A DNA stretch of 60,718 nt from a bacterium (GTDB taxonomy: Bacteria; Bacteroidota; Bacteroidia; Bacteroidales; Muribaculaceae). This document shows, one piece after another, positions 7,752-16,262 of the stretch. Both the position numbers and the translations under genes were made by a program. Location of the stretch: assembly GCA_014802625.1 (NCBI GenBank), contig JAAVBX010000007.1:52184-112901 (forward strand), in the 5' to 3' direction. The notes under the pieces are model-generated. The model was given only the letters and a program-made list of their open reading frames with translations. It had not been told where the DNA came from and did not search any database. Within the stretch, counting starts at the first letter, position 1, and each line of letters begins with the position of its first letter.

Positions 7752-9002
7752 ATGGCAAACATTGAAAATTACGATTTCGCAGGTAAGAAAGCAATCGTAC
7801 GCGTTGACTTCAACGTACCCCTCGACGAGAACGGCCACGTGACCGACGACACCCGTATCCGTGGAGCCCTCCCCACGCTCAAGAAGATCCTCGCCGACGG
7901 TGGCAGCCTCATCCTCATGAGCCACATGGGCAAACCCAAGGGCAAAGTCAATCCGAAATTCTCCCTCGCTCAAATCCGTGAGGACGTGGCAAAGGCCCTC
8001 GGCACCGACGTGAAGTTCGTCGATGACTGCATGAAGGCTTCCGAAGCCGCCAAGGAGCTCAAACCCGGTGAGGTGCTCCTGCTGGAGAATCTCCGCTTCT
8101 ATCCCGAGGAGGAGGGGAAACCCGTCGGTATCGACAAGGAGGATCCCGCCTACGAGGATGCCAAGAAGGCAATGAAGGAGAGCCAGAAGGAATTCGCCAA
8201 GAAGCTCGCAAGCTACGCCGACGTTTATGTGAACGACGCATTCGGCACAGCTCACCGCAAGCACGCTTCCACAGCTGTCATCGCCGATTATTTCGACGCT
8301 GACAACAAGATGCTGGGCTTCCTCATGGAGAAAGAGGTGAAGGCTGTCGACAATATCCTCAAGGATATACAGCGTCCCTTCACAGCCATCATGGGCGGCT
8401 CAAAAGTGTCAACCAAAATCGGCATCATCGAAAATCTCATGGACAAGGTCGACAATCTCATCCTCTGCGGCGGCATGACCTACACGTTCGCCAAGGCTAT
8501 GGGTGGCAACGTCGGCAACTCCATCTGTGAGGATGACAAGCTCCAGCTCGCTCTCGACATCATGAAGATGGCGAAAGAGAAGGGTGTGAATCTCGTTCTC
8601 GGCACCGACTGTGTGGCCGCCGATGCATTCTCCAACGATGCCAATACTCAGATTTGCTCCGTAATGGATATCCCCGAAGGTTGGGAAGGTCTCGACGCCG
8701 GCCCCGAAAGCATCAAGGCTTTCCGCGAGGCTATCCTCCCTGCGAAGACTATCCTCTGGAACGGCCCCGCAGGCGTATTTGAATTCGACAACTTCACGAC
8801 AGGCTCCAAGGCTATCGCCGAGGCTATCGTAGAAGCTACCGACAACGGTGCCTTCTCGCTCGTAGGGGGCGGCGACTCCGTGGCATGTGTCAACAAGTTC
8901 GGCTGCGCTGACTCCGTAAGCTATGTATCGACCGGCGGCGGCGCTCTGCTCGAAGCCATCGAAGGCAAGACTCTCCCCGGCATCGCGGCCATCAGAGGTT
9001 GA
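7752..9002 (+). CDS. pgk: Phosphoglycerate kinase
   Basis: Cytoplasmic glycolytic enzyme that makes ATP from 1,3-bisphosphoglycerate and ADP. The 416-aa product is the full family length. It shows the N-terminal [20 protein letters not shown] substrate-binding segment, the [10 protein letters not shown] loop, [15 protein letters not shown] motif ([14 protein letters not shown]), and the C-terminal nucleotide region with GGGDSVACV near residue 370 followed by [10 protein letters not shown]. It stands alone, with its own leader. The large opposite-strand frame at 7650-8264 is a shadow. Confidence 0.98.
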   Translation: MANIENYDFAGKKAIVRVDFNVPLDENGHVTDDTRIRGALPTLKKILADGGSLILMSHMGKPKGKVNPKFSLAQIREDVAKALGTDVKFVDDCMKASEAAKELKPGEVLLLENLRFYPEEEGKPVGIDKEDPAYEDAKKAMKESQKEFAKKLASYADVYVNDAFGTAHRKHASTAVIADYFDADNKMLGFLMEKEVKAVDNILKDIQRPFTAIMGGSKVSTKIGIIENLMDKVDNLILCGGMTYTFAKAMGGNVGNSICEDDKLQLALDIMKMAKEKGVNLVLGTDCVAADAFSNDANTQICSVMDIPEGWEGLDAGPESIKAFREAILPAKTILWNGPAGVFEFDNFTTGSKAIAEAIVEATDNGAFSLVGGGDSVACVNKFGCADSVSYVSTGGGALLEAIEGKTLPGIAAIRG

Positions 9003-9045
9003 TGCGCAATCCGGCTCAGGTCAGCCGCAGAGATATAAACAGAGG

Positions 9046-9132
9046 AAAAGGAGTCCTGAAATATGTTGAATAACATATTTTTTCAACATGTTTACAGATT
9101 CTTTTAAATCAATTAGTCAAAGGGACTCTTTT
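9046..9132 (+). terminator. Possible terminator structure after pgk
   Basis: AAAAGGAGTCC (9046-9056) can pair imperfectly with GGGACTCTTTTT (9122-9132), enclosing a smaller hairpin ATATGTT/AACATAT (9061-9078). The T run supports termination, but the loop is long. Confidence 0.4.
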
Positions 9133-9158
9133 TCCAACATTTTTTTGCAAAAATACTA

Positions 9159-9189
9159 TTGGCAACACCAAAAATATATTGTAAATTTG
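9159..9189 (+). promoter_or_regulatory. Promoter of the exbB operon
   Basis: TTG (9159-9161), a 20-bp spacer and TAAATTTG (9182-9189) fit the Bacteroidetes consensus. The predicted start leaves a leader of about 90 nt before exbB. Confidence 0.65.
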
Positions 9190-9286
9190 CAACTGTTTAC
9201 ACTGACCTCCGACGGCAGCCGGATATAACCCGAAATCAATAAAAAACAACAATTCTTTTTTAACATCAACAAACAAACTTATCAGT

Positions 9287-10156
9287 ATGGAATCTAAAGA
9301 TCCCAAGGCAACGGCTAAGCCCGCTGCACCCGCTTCCAACAACATGGCAGCACGTGTAAAGAAAGAGGAGAAAATCTCTCAGGTACGTGGCATCCGTAAT
9401 GCCTTCATCGTGATCCTGGTATGCTGCGCAGCCGCAATCTGCATCTTCCTGTTCGGCATGGGTTACGGCGGTAACTTCGAAGGTGGCACAACCGACGGAC
9501 ACCCCCTGAACCTCGCAGGTACAGTCTACAAGGGCGGTTTCATCGTGCCGATCCTGATGACTCTTCTCCTTACTGTTATCGTGCTCTCCATCGAGCGTTG
9601 GATCGCCATCAGCTCTGCTTCCGGCAAGGGCAACACCACCAAGTTCGTTGCTGACGTAAAGGCTGACCTCGCCGCCAACAAGATCGACGCAGCCATGCAG
9701 CGTTGCAAGCAGCAGAAGGGTTCCGTCGCTTCAGTGGTATACAACACTCTCGTGAAGTACAAAGAGATGGACGCCAACACTCAGCTCTCCAAGGAGCAGA
9801 AGCTCACTACTCTCCGCAACGAGGTTGAAGAGGCTACCGCTCTCGAGATGCCCTCTCTGTCGCAGAACCTCCCGATCATCGCTACTCTCACTACTCTCGG
9901 TACTCTCGTAGGTCTTCTCGGTACTGTGATGGGTATGATCAAGTCATTCCAGGCTCTCGCATCTTCCGGTTCTCCCGACTCCACCGAGCTCTCGACCGGT
10001 ATCTCCGAGGCACTTGTGAACACTGCATTCGGTATCGCAACCGGTGCGTTCGCAGTTATCTCCTATAACTTCTTCACCAACAAGATCGACAACCTCACCT
10101 ACGCTATCGACGAAATCGGTTTCTCAATCGTAGCTACTTTCGCTGCCACTCACTAA
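9287..10156 (+). CDS. exbB: ExbB/MotA/TolQ-family proton channel subunit
   Basis: Inner-membrane channel protein that, with ExbD, uses the proton gradient to drive TonB. The 289-aa product has one membrane helix near residues 40-60 (NAFIVILVCCAAAICIFLFGM), a second at about 80-100 (VPILMTLLLTVIVLSIERW), and the paired MotA/TolQ helices in the C-terminal third (LPIIATLTTLGTLVGLLGTV and the ALVNTAFGIATGAFAVISYNFF segment). The N terminus is Ala/Pro/Lys rich and cytoplasmic. First gene of exbB-exbD-exbD-tonB, 76 bp before the first exbD. Confidence 0.95.
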   Translation: MESKDPKATAKPAAPASNNMAARVKKEEKISQVRGIRNAFIVILVCCAAAICIFLFGMGYGGNFEGGTTDGHPLNLAGTVYKGGFIVPILMTLLLTVIVLSIERWIAISSASGKGNTTKFVADVKADLAANKIDAAMQRCKQQKGSVASVVYNTLVKYKEMDANTQLSKEQKLTTLRNEVEEATALEMPSLSQNLPIIATLTTLGTLVGLLGTVMGMIKSFQALASSGSPDSTELSTGISEALVNTAFGIATGAFAVISYNFFTNKIDNLTYAIDEIGFSIVATFAATH

Positions 10157-10232
10157 TTCCCGCAAGGAATCAGATCGACGACACAGCAAGAGTTTGTAAT
10201 CAAACATTAACCGATAAAAGTTAATAGCTAAT

Positions 10233-10964
10233 ATGGGAAGAGTAAAAATAGCAAGAAAAAGTACATTCATCGACATGACGGCGATGAGTGACGTGACCGT
10301 GCTTTTGCTTACCTTCTTCATGTTGACTTCAACTTTCCTTTCCAAGGAGCCTACCACCGTTATCACCCCCGCCTCGGTGTCGACCGAGAAGGTGCAGGAG
10401 ACCAACGTGCTGCAGGTCCTGGTAAGCCCGAAAGGCCAGGTTTGGCTCACAATGAACAACGATACCTCCGCTCAATGGTCGAACGCCAATATGCGTGTGG
10501 CATTGCTTGATCAGGTGACCGAAATCTACAATCAGTCGCATAAGAGTAACCCCGTGAGCTTCAACGCTCAGCAGAAGCAGGCATTCAGCAAGCTGGGTGC
10601 TTTCGGTGTCCCCCTCCGCCAGATGGGTGAATTCCTCAACCTGGCCGACGAAGGACAGGAAGGCCTCACCAAGATGGATGAGTGGTTGGCCGGAGAAGAT
10701 GGTAATCCTAACCACATCACCGGTATACCTATCTCTAAGGAAAACTCTGAGGATAACCTCAATGAGTTCCAGATGTGGATCAAGGCTGCCCGTCAGGCCG
10801 GCAACGACAACCTCTCCCAGGCCATGAAGGATGGTATGGGTGTGGCTATCAAGGCCGACCAGAACACAAGCTTTGAGGTCGTACACATGGTGATGGATAA
10901 CCTCCAGACCATCAAACAGAATAAGTTTACTTTACTTACCGCACTAAAGGCAGGAGGAGAATAA
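10233..10964 (+). CDS. exbD: ExbD/TolR-family protein, first copy
   Basis: Single-helix partner of ExbB. A short cytoplasmic N terminus leads into MSDVTVLLLTFFML (about residues 18-31) with the proton-carrying Asp at position 20. At 243 aa it is longer than the roughly 140 aa of E. coli ExbD, because the periplasmic domain carries an insert around residues 100-180 (QQKQAFSKLGAFGVP... NEFQMWIKAARQAG). It is followed after a single base by the second exbD copy. Two ExbD paralogs are typical of Bacteroidetes TonB operons, and a heteromeric ExbD is a plausible but unproven consequence. Confidence 0.93.
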   Translation: MGRVKIARKSTFIDMTAMSDVTVLLLTFFMLTSTFLSKEPTTVITPASVSTEKVQETNVLQVLVSPKGQVWLTMNNDTSAQWSNANMRVALLDQVTEIYNQSHKSNPVSFNAQQKQAFSKLGAFGVPLRQMGEFLNLADEGQEGLTKMDEWLAGEDGNPNHITGIPISKENSEDNLNEFQMWIKAARQAGNDNLSQAMKDGMGVAIKADQNTSFEVVHMVMDNLQTIKQNKFTLLTALKAGGE

Positions 10965-10965
10965 A

Positions 10966-11766
10966 ATGGCAGAAGTTCAGCAATCAGGTGGTGACAGCGG
11001 AAAGAAAGGTCACCAGAAAAAAATGCAGATCCGCGTGGACTTTACGCCTATGGTCGACATGAACATGTTGCTTATCACATTCTTCATGCTCTGTACGACC
11101 ATGATCAAGTCCCAGACCCTGACCATTGCGCTGCCTACCAACGAGAAGGTGCAGAATGAGGAGAACATGTCGCAGGCTTCGGCCGACGACGCGATCACAA
11201 TCATTATCGACGCCAAGAAAAAACCGGGTCCCACGCCCGGAACTCTCGTGGTTGACTCCGTCAACGGCAATGTGGTAAATGAAATCTATTATTACGATGG
11301 CAAACCCGGTGGCGACGCCGGTATGTTCGGCGCAGGCGGCGCGGTGCTCTCTGAGAACAACAACCTCAAGAAATCCGACCTCCTCAGCGATGAAGTGAAT
11401 TCCGTAGGCGACCACAAGGCCCGCGGTATCCGCGAAATCATCCAGGACCGCAACAAGGCCGTGCTTGAGCAGGTTAACGCTCTCAAGAAGGATCTCGCCG
11501 ACGGCAAATTCGGTTCTCTTGAAACGAAGGCCGAGCGCGAGGAGGCTATGGCCAAGTATAACGAGGCCGCTTCCAAAGTGCGTAAGGATGAGAACCTCAA
11601 GAAGCCTGTGATCATCATCAAGTCCACTCCCGAAGCCTCTTACCGTGGCCTCGTGGATATCCTCGACGAGATGCAGATCAACTCGATCTCGAAGTATCAG
11701 ATCGATAACCTTACCGACGCCGACCTCGTCATGCTCGACGACTATCGTAAACACCACAATGAGTAA
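10966..11766 (+). CDS. exbD: ExbD/TolR-family protein, second copy
   Basis: Second ExbD paralog, 266 aa. After a polar Lys/Gln-rich N terminus it has FTPMVDMNMLLITFFML (about 26-42) with the conserved membrane Asp at 31. The periplasmic part has a Gly-rich stretch (DAGMFGAGGAVL) and a long charged helix with alternating Lys/Glu before the C-terminal ExbD fold (VIIIKSTPEASYRGLVDILDE). Its start lies one base after the stop of the first exbD, so translation is probably coupled. The 257-aa opposite frame is a shadow. Confidence 0.93.
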   Translation: MAEVQQSGGDSGKKGHQKKMQIRVDFTPMVDMNMLLITFFMLCTTMIKSQTLTIALPTNEKVQNEENMSQASADDAITIIIDAKKKPGPTPGTLVVDSVNGNVVNEIYYYDGKPGGDAGMFGAGGAVLSENNNLKKSDLLSDEVNSVGDHKARGIREIIQDRNKAVLEQVNALKKDLADGKFGSLETKAEREEAMAKYNEAASKVRKDENLKKPVIIIKSTPEASYRGLVDILDEMQINSISKYQIDNLTDADLVMLDDYRKHHNE

Positions 11767-11800
11767 TGTTAGATTTATTAATCTTTAATCAGAATGCAAA

Positions 11801-12676
11801 ATGGCTAAAAATGTAGATCTAACGTCGAAAGAATGGCGTGACATAGTCTTCGCCGATAAAAATCAGGAATTCGGTGCATACCAGCTCCGTAAGGATAGCG
11901 ACAAGCGTCATAACCTCGCCGCTCTCTACGCTCTGATCGGTCTCATCGTGGTTGTAATCCTCATCATCGGCTATTCGAAATATTCCGACTACAAGGCTGA
12001 GCAGGATCGCCTCGCCCTCATCGAGGAGCGTGAGAGAATGCAGGCTCTTGAGATCGAGACTGTTTCCGACGAACCCGAGGAAGTGGAGGAGGAACCCGAA
12101 CAGCAGAAGTTCGAGCAGGAGATTCCCCAGGTGCCTGAGGAGGTGCTCGCCACCGTGCAGGTCACTCAGATCGCTATCGTCGATGCCGATAAGGTGAAAA
12201 ACGAGGTGATTGATATGGAGCAGCAGAAGGAGGACAACACCGCCCGTGGCGTTGTCAACCAGGAGGGTGCCGATGACGTCGATAAGTTCCAGTCTGTAAA
12301 GGAACAGGTCGTTGTAGTCGAGCCGGAACCCGAAGTCAAGAAGCCCGAACCGGAGCAGATCTTCGTGGCTGTGGAGCAGCCCGCGGAATTCCCCGGTGGC
12401 GCGGCCGCTATGATGAAGTGGCTCTCCAACAATATCCGCTATCCCGAATCTGCCCAGCAGAATGGCATCTCAGGCCGCGTCGTAGTGAAGTTCGTGGTTG
12501 AGAAAGACGGCTCCATCGGCAATCCCACGATTGTCAAGGGTGTAGACCGCGATCTCGACCAGGAGGCTCTCCGCGTCGTGAAGCGCATGCCCAAGTGGCA
12601 GCCCGGTAAGAACAACGGTCAGCCCGTGCGCTCTTACTTCAACCTGCCCGTGACATTCCGTCTGCAGAACCAGTAA
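11801..12676 (+). CDS. tonB: TonB energy-transducer protein
   Basis: Transmits energy from ExbB/ExbD to outer-membrane TonB-dependent (SusC-type) receptors. The 291-aa product has a cytoplasmic lead of about 36 residues (SKEWRDIVFADKNQEFGAYQLR, typical of Bacteroidetes TonB). One helix follows (LAALYALIGLIVVVILIIGY, about 43-62). An acidic Glu/Pro-rich periplasmic linker spans about 80-195. The TonB C-terminal domain covers about 204-291: EFPGGAAAMMKWLSNNIRYP, GRVVVKFVVEKDGSI, ALRVVKRMPKWQPGK. It ends the exbBDD-tonB set and is followed by a terminator. Confidence 0.96.
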   Translation: MAKNVDLTSKEWRDIVFADKNQEFGAYQLRKDSDKRHNLAALYALIGLIVVVILIIGYSKYSDYKAEQDRLALIEERERMQALEIETVSDEPEEVEEEPEQQKFEQEIPQVPEEVLATVQVTQIAIVDADKVKNEVIDMEQQKEDNTARGVVNQEGADDVDKFQSVKEQVVVVEPEPEVKKPEPEQIFVAVEQPAEFPGGAAAMMKWLSNNIRYPESAQQNGISGRVVVKFVVEKDGSIGNPTIVKGVDRDLDQEALRVVKRMPKWQPGKNNGQPVRSYFNLPVTFRLQNQ

Positions 12677-12719
12677 TTCGTATTGACAGAATTTTCCGGC
12701 CTTCGGGCCGACATCATCA

Positions 12720-12757
12720 GAAGAGGCTGCCCTCAATCGGGCGGCCTCTTCCGCTTT
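12720..12757 (+). terminator. Rho-independent terminator after tonB
   Basis: AAGAGGCTGCC and GGCGGCCTCTT form a stem over an eight-base loop, followed by CCGCTTTTTT. It lies about 45 bp past the tonB stop. Confidence 0.85.
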
Positions 12758-12835
12758 TTTATATACTCCCTTCCACTCATCTGCTGAAATATTGTCTCCT
12801 GCGACAACCAAAAACCTTTTGAATTGTTAAAAAAG

Positions 12836-13032
12836 TAAGTAGCTGGGCAAATTAAAAGCATATTATACGCTCTGGCGATTTTGAGGCGATTTGGCCGCGG
12901 AGCGAAGGAGCGATGCGGGCATCGTGACTGAGAGACAAGGCCAAAGCGGCCAAAATCGCCAAGCGTAGGATATGCGAGATTAAATCATTGAAATTAACTT
13001 TATTAGATCGTTTTAATTTGAACAGCTACTTA
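12836..13032. mobile_element. MITE-like inverted-repeat element, 197 bp
   Basis: The ends are a perfect 10-bp inverted repeat: TAAGTAGCTG (12836-12845) and CAGCTACTTA (13023-13032). The arms continue imperfectly inward (CAAATTAAAAG against GTTTTAATTTG). A second, longer inverted repeat lies inside: GCATATTATACGCT near 12858 against AGCGTAGGATATGC to about 12976, with GGCGATTTGGCCGC against GCGGCCAAAATCGCC. The centre has a small CGATG/CATCG hairpin. It encodes nothing obvious. The structure resembles a miniature inverted-repeat transposable element or a REP-like element. Only one copy is seen in the window, so mobility is inferred. Confidence 0.6.
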
Positions 13033-13064
13033 AGAAATCGAAAACTTATTAAAACTTGAATATT

Positions 13065-13265
13065 ATGGATAACAACAATCAGCCCAAGGGCATGAGAGCC
13101 GTGTTTGGAATCTTCATGATTCTCGTATATGTAGGTGTCGGCATTCTCTTCCTCTGCAATGTATTCGATATCATCAACTACGGAGTGTCTATCGCCATTG
13201 GCGTCCTTCTTTGCCTTTACGGCATATTCCGTGGCTACCGCCTTTACAAAGGCCAGACATATTGA
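13065..13265 (+). CDS. Small two-helix membrane protein
   Basis: A 66-aa product started at ATG 13065 (MDNNNQPKGM). A TTG nine bases earlier is less likely. Two hydrophobic segments are clear: AVFGIFMILVYVGVGILFLC and GVSIAIGVLLCLYGIFRGY, followed by a basic end RLYKGQTY. It lies 19 bp upstream of the PstS-like lipoprotein gene and is probably co-transcribed. The family is unknown to me. The spacing suggests a link to the lipoprotein or the TonB machinery. Confidence 0.75.
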   Translation: MDNNNQPKGMRAVFGIFMILVYVGVGILFLCNVFDIINYGVSIAIGVLLCLYGIFRGYRLYKGQTY

Positions 13266-13284
13266 TTCTCTAATCGCTGAAACC

Positions 13285-14313
13285 ATGAAGATCTCCCGAC
13301 TGTATAAGAATATCGCTGCCTTGGCCGCAGTGATTCTCGGATCGACCCTACTCGCATCGCTTTCATCCTGCGGGGAGGTCAAGAGAGGTGCCTACACCGC
13401 CGGCACCGGCGCAGTCTTCTGCGATGACGGCTTCCGCAATATCCTCGATGAGGAAATCCAGGCCTTTGAATTCTCTTATAAGGATGCACATATCGTGCCG
13501 TTCTATACCTCCGAGCAGGCATGTATCGATTCGCTCCTCAACGACAAATGTCAGAGCATCATCATAACCCGCGATTTTACCAAGGAGGAACGTCAGCATT
13601 GCAAGAGCGTCAACAAACGCATCGTCCGCTCTCAATGTATAGCCGTCGATGCAGTCGCGATGATTGTCAACAAGGATAATCCCGTCAGCGCCCTCTCGAT
13701 GGATGAAATCGGCAAGATACTCAGAGGCGAACTCACCCACTGGAATCAACTTGCGGGCAATGACACCACCGCGATCAAAGTCGTCTTTGACTCGGAGGGT
13801 TCATCCACCGTATCTTATATGCGTGAGAAATTCCTGCCGGAGGGTAAGAAAATCACTGATTACATCAAACCCTACGCTCAGAAGAATAACGCCGCCGTAT
13901 TCGATATAGTGAAGAATGATCCGGATGCTCTCGGCATAATCTCTGTCTCATGGCTCGGCAATGACCTCAGTGTGGCCAAGAATATCCCGATGGACCGCCG
14001 TATGGAGGAATATGCTGACGAAAATGACTCCATCAACACCGATCTGACCGATGAAGTCAATATCATCAAGGTCAGCAACCCCAACGAGGACAATGACTTC
14101 AGCCCCGTGGCCTACAAGCCTTACCAACTCTACATCAACTCCGGAGAGTATCCCCTCTTCAGAAAAGTATGGATGGTATCTACCGCATCCAACTCCACGA
14201 TGCTCCACAGCTTCTATACTTTCGTGACCGGATTTGTCGGACAGAAGATTATCATAAAATCGGGCATCATGCCTTACCACGTCAACAGTCGGGTCGTGCA
14301 GCTCGTAAAATAA
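13285..14313 (+). CDS. PstS-like substrate-binding lipoprotein
   Basis: A 342-aa product when started at ATG 13285, giving a lipoprotein signal with LSSC (Cys29). The longer frame upstream overlaps the small membrane gene and is not used. The body resembles the phosphate-binding PstS/PBP-like family: TSEQACIDSLLND, the segment IGKILRGELTHWNQL (typical hinge sequence of PstS proteins), FDSEGSSTVSYMREKF and GIISVSWLGND. No pstC, pstA or pstB is next to it. It sits between the TonB genes and a TPR protein, so it may act in sensing or with TonB rather than in an ABC importer. Confidence 0.8.
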   Translation: MKISRLYKNIAALAAVILGSTLLASLSSCGEVKRGAYTAGTGAVFCDDGFRNILDEEIQAFEFSYKDAHIVPFYTSEQACIDSLLNDKCQSIIITRDFTKEERQHCKSVNKRIVRSQCIAVDAVAMIVNKDNPVSALSMDEIGKILRGELTHWNQLAGNDTTAIKVVFDSEGSSTVSYMREKFLPEGKKITDYIKPYAQKNNAAVFDIVKNDPDALGIISVSWLGNDLSVAKNIPMDRRMEEYADENDSINTDLTDEVNIIKVSNPNEDNDFSPVAYKPYQLYINSGEYPLFRKVWMVSTASNSTMLHSFYTFVTGFVGQKIIIKSGIMPYHVNSRVVQLVK

Positions 14314-14393
14314 GGGTTGGAATAAAATAAACCGAATGGCAACGACGTTGTCTCATTAGCGGAATATTCTCCTTTCCGGAGAACGACGCAACG

Positions 14394-14430
14394 AAAGCGC
14401 CGGGTGGAACAAATTTTCACCGGGCGCTTT
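14394..14430 (+). promoter_or_regulatory. Strong hairpin between the PstS-like and TPR genes
   Basis: AAAGCGCCGGGTG and CACCGGGCGCTTT form a 13-bp stem with one mismatch and an 11-nt loop. No T run follows (GACGGG). It lies 46 bp before the TPR start. It could be a weak terminator, an attenuator, or an mRNA-processing/stability hairpin. Confidence 0.5.
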
Positions 14431-14475
14431 GACGGGATAAACCGCAACGCATAATCAACACAAAACTTCATAAGA

Positions 14476-16095
14476 ATGATCAACAAGAAACTCATCGCTC
14501 TCCTGCTGGCAGGCTCGGCATTCACAGCTTTCGCGCAGACTCATGCCGAAGGTTCGGAATATTTCGAGGCCGGACAGCTCGACAACGCCAAGGAACTCCT
14601 CCTCCGTAACCACAACAATGCCGCTACCGACAAGGCTATCAGTTTCTACTATCAGGGCCGTATCGCCCTTGAGGAGGATAACAGTGCCGAGGCCAAGAAA
14701 TTGTTCGAACAGGGTGTGGCAGCCAACCCCGAATATCCCTTCAACTATATCGGTCTCGGTCAGCTCTCTCTGATGGCTAATGCCCAGAAGGAGGCTGAGG
14801 CTCAGTTTAAGACAGCCGAGGGCCTCGGCAAGAAGGATGCCGGCGTCCAAATCGCTATCGCCCGCGCATATGACGCGGTAAATCCCGAGCTTTATACTAA
14901 AGATATAGACAAACGTGTAGAGAAGGCCCGCAAGATGAATATGCAGGATCCCGACATCTATATCTTCGAGGGTGACCGTCTGGCCCGCACCAAGGACTAT
15001 GGCGGCGCAGGCGCGAAATATGAGATGGCGCTCACCTATGATCCCAACGCTACGGCGGCCTACTTCAAGTATGCCAATCTTTTCGCGCAGGTCAATCCCG
15101 AATACGGCATCAACATGCTCAAGAAGCTTCTTGAGCTCAACCCCAACTCCGCCCTAGGCCAGCGCTCACTCGCCAACGCTTATTATGAGCAGAATGACTA
15201 CGCCAATGCCGTAAACGAGTATGCGAAATACGTGAAGAACCCCAACCACTTCAAGCAGGACGAAGACCGCTACTCCCTCCTTCTCTTCTCCAACGGCGAC
15301 TATCAGGCCGGATATGACTTCGCTTCGAATCTCCTCGCTCAGAATCCCGACAACTTCACGGCGATGCGTTTCCAGTTCATGAACGCCTGCCAGATTCCCG
15401 CGCTTGAATCCCAGCTCCTGCCGATGGCTGAGAAACTCTACGCTCTCCACACTTCCAACCCCGATAAAAACCGCTTCGCTCCCATCGACTACAATCTGAT
15501 CGCCGACGAGCTCATAAAGGCGAAGAAGACGGATGAGGCAGTGGCAGTGCTTCAGGATGGCGTTAACTCGATGCCCAATAACCCCAACCTCTACAAGCAG
15601 CTCGCCATGGCCTACGTCGACCTTGGCGACATGGCCGCCGCTTCCAAAGCTTTCGATGGCTTCATCGAGCACACCGCCAAGCCGGGCTACAACGATATGA
15701 TCCAGGCTTCTGTATTCGCTTTCTACGCCGGCGTGCAGTATAAGGATGACGTAGCGATGAGAGACCAATATCTCGCGCTCGCCGACAAATATGCCGACCG
15801 TGCCGCAGAGCTTTATCCCGCCATGTATCGTCCCGAGAAAATCAAGGGCGACGTGGAGATGCAGAAGGGCAACACCGAGAAGGCTCTCGAATACTACATC
15901 CAGTCGATCGACAAACTCGAGAAATTCGACGGCGACACTTCCCGCTTCGCCGGCGATGCCAAGAACCTCTACAATGCCGTCGGCAACGCTTATCTCGACA
16001 AGAACGATAAAACTACCGCAAAGCGCTACTTCAACGGTTATCTCAAATATGATCCCGATAATGCAGACTATCGCAAGTTTGTAGAAGGTCTTTGA
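14476..16095 (+). CDS. Periplasmic tetratricopeptide-repeat protein
   Basis: A 539-aa product with an N-terminal signal peptide (KKLIALLLAGSAFTAFAQ). Helical repeats of TPR type run over the whole length, for example GSEYFEAGQLDNAKELLL, AEAKKLFEQGVAANPEYP, YGGAGAKYEMALTYDP and NTEKALEYYIQSIDKLE. No enzyme domain is seen. It ends the group that begins with exbB, and its own terminator follows. A scaffold role at the envelope near the TonB system is an inference from position. Confidence 0.85.
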   Translation: MINKKLIALLLAGSAFTAFAQTHAEGSEYFEAGQLDNAKELLLRNHNNAATDKAISFYYQGRIALEEDNSAEAKKLFEQGVAANPEYPFNYIGLGQLSLMANAQKEAEAQFKTAEGLGKKDAGVQIAIARAYDAVNPELYTKDIDKRVEKARKMNMQDPDIYIFEGDRLARTKDYGGAGAKYEMALTYDPNATAAYFKYANLFAQVNPEYGINMLKKLLELNPNSALGQRSLANAYYEQNDYANAVNEYAKYVKNPNHFKQDEDRYSLLLFSNGDYQAGYDFASNLLAQNPDNFTAMRFQFMNACQIPALESQLLPMAEKLYALHTSNPDKNRFAPIDYNLIADELIKAKKTDEAVAVLQDGVNSMPNNPNLYKQLAMAYVDLGDMAAASKAFDGFIEHTAKPGYNDMIQASVFAFYAGVQYKDDVAMRDQYLALADKYADRAAELYPAMYRPEKIKGDVEMQKGNTEKALEYYIQSIDKLEKFDGDTSRFAGDAKNLYNAVGNAYLDKNDKTTAKRYFNGYLKYDPDNADYRKFVEGL

Positions 16096-16117
16096 TAACG
16101 ATGAAATAATTCTCTAA

Positions 16118-16167
16118 AAAAGAGCCCGTGTAAATGCTGTTTTATAGCACTTATGCGGGCTCTTTTG
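16118..16167 (+). terminator. Terminator after the TPR gene
   Basis: AAAAGAGCCCG (16118-16128) pairs with CGGGCTCTTTT (16156-16166), and more T follow. It lies 23 bp past the stop and just before the glyA promoter. Confidence 0.85.
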
Positions 16168-16178
16168 CATTTTTTTCT

Positions 16179-16186
16179 TAACTTTG
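16179..16186 (+). promoter_or_regulatory. Probable -7 element of the glyA promoter
   Basis: TAACTTTG fits TAnnTTTG and lies about 77 bp before the glyA start. No ideal -33 element is visible because the preceding terminator occupies that space. Confidence 0.5.
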
Positions 16187-16262
16187 CATATCGAATAGCC
16201 GACAACGCGCCGTCGATAGACGCAACGGCTTTCAACCTCTTAAATCTAACATCAGCACAACA

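Noticed and set aside
7650..8264. 204-aa minus-strand frame opposite the start of pgk
   Set aside because: Overlaps pgk and its leader; codon-bias shadow in a GC-rich gene.
10984..11757. 257-aa and 185-aa minus-strand frames opposite the exbD genes
   Set aside because: Both sit inside clear exbD genes and contain only repetitive His/Val/Leu shadow sequence.
13135..13284. Longer N terminus for the PstS-like lipoprotein
   Set aside because: It overlaps the small membrane gene, and the lipobox signal starts at 13285.
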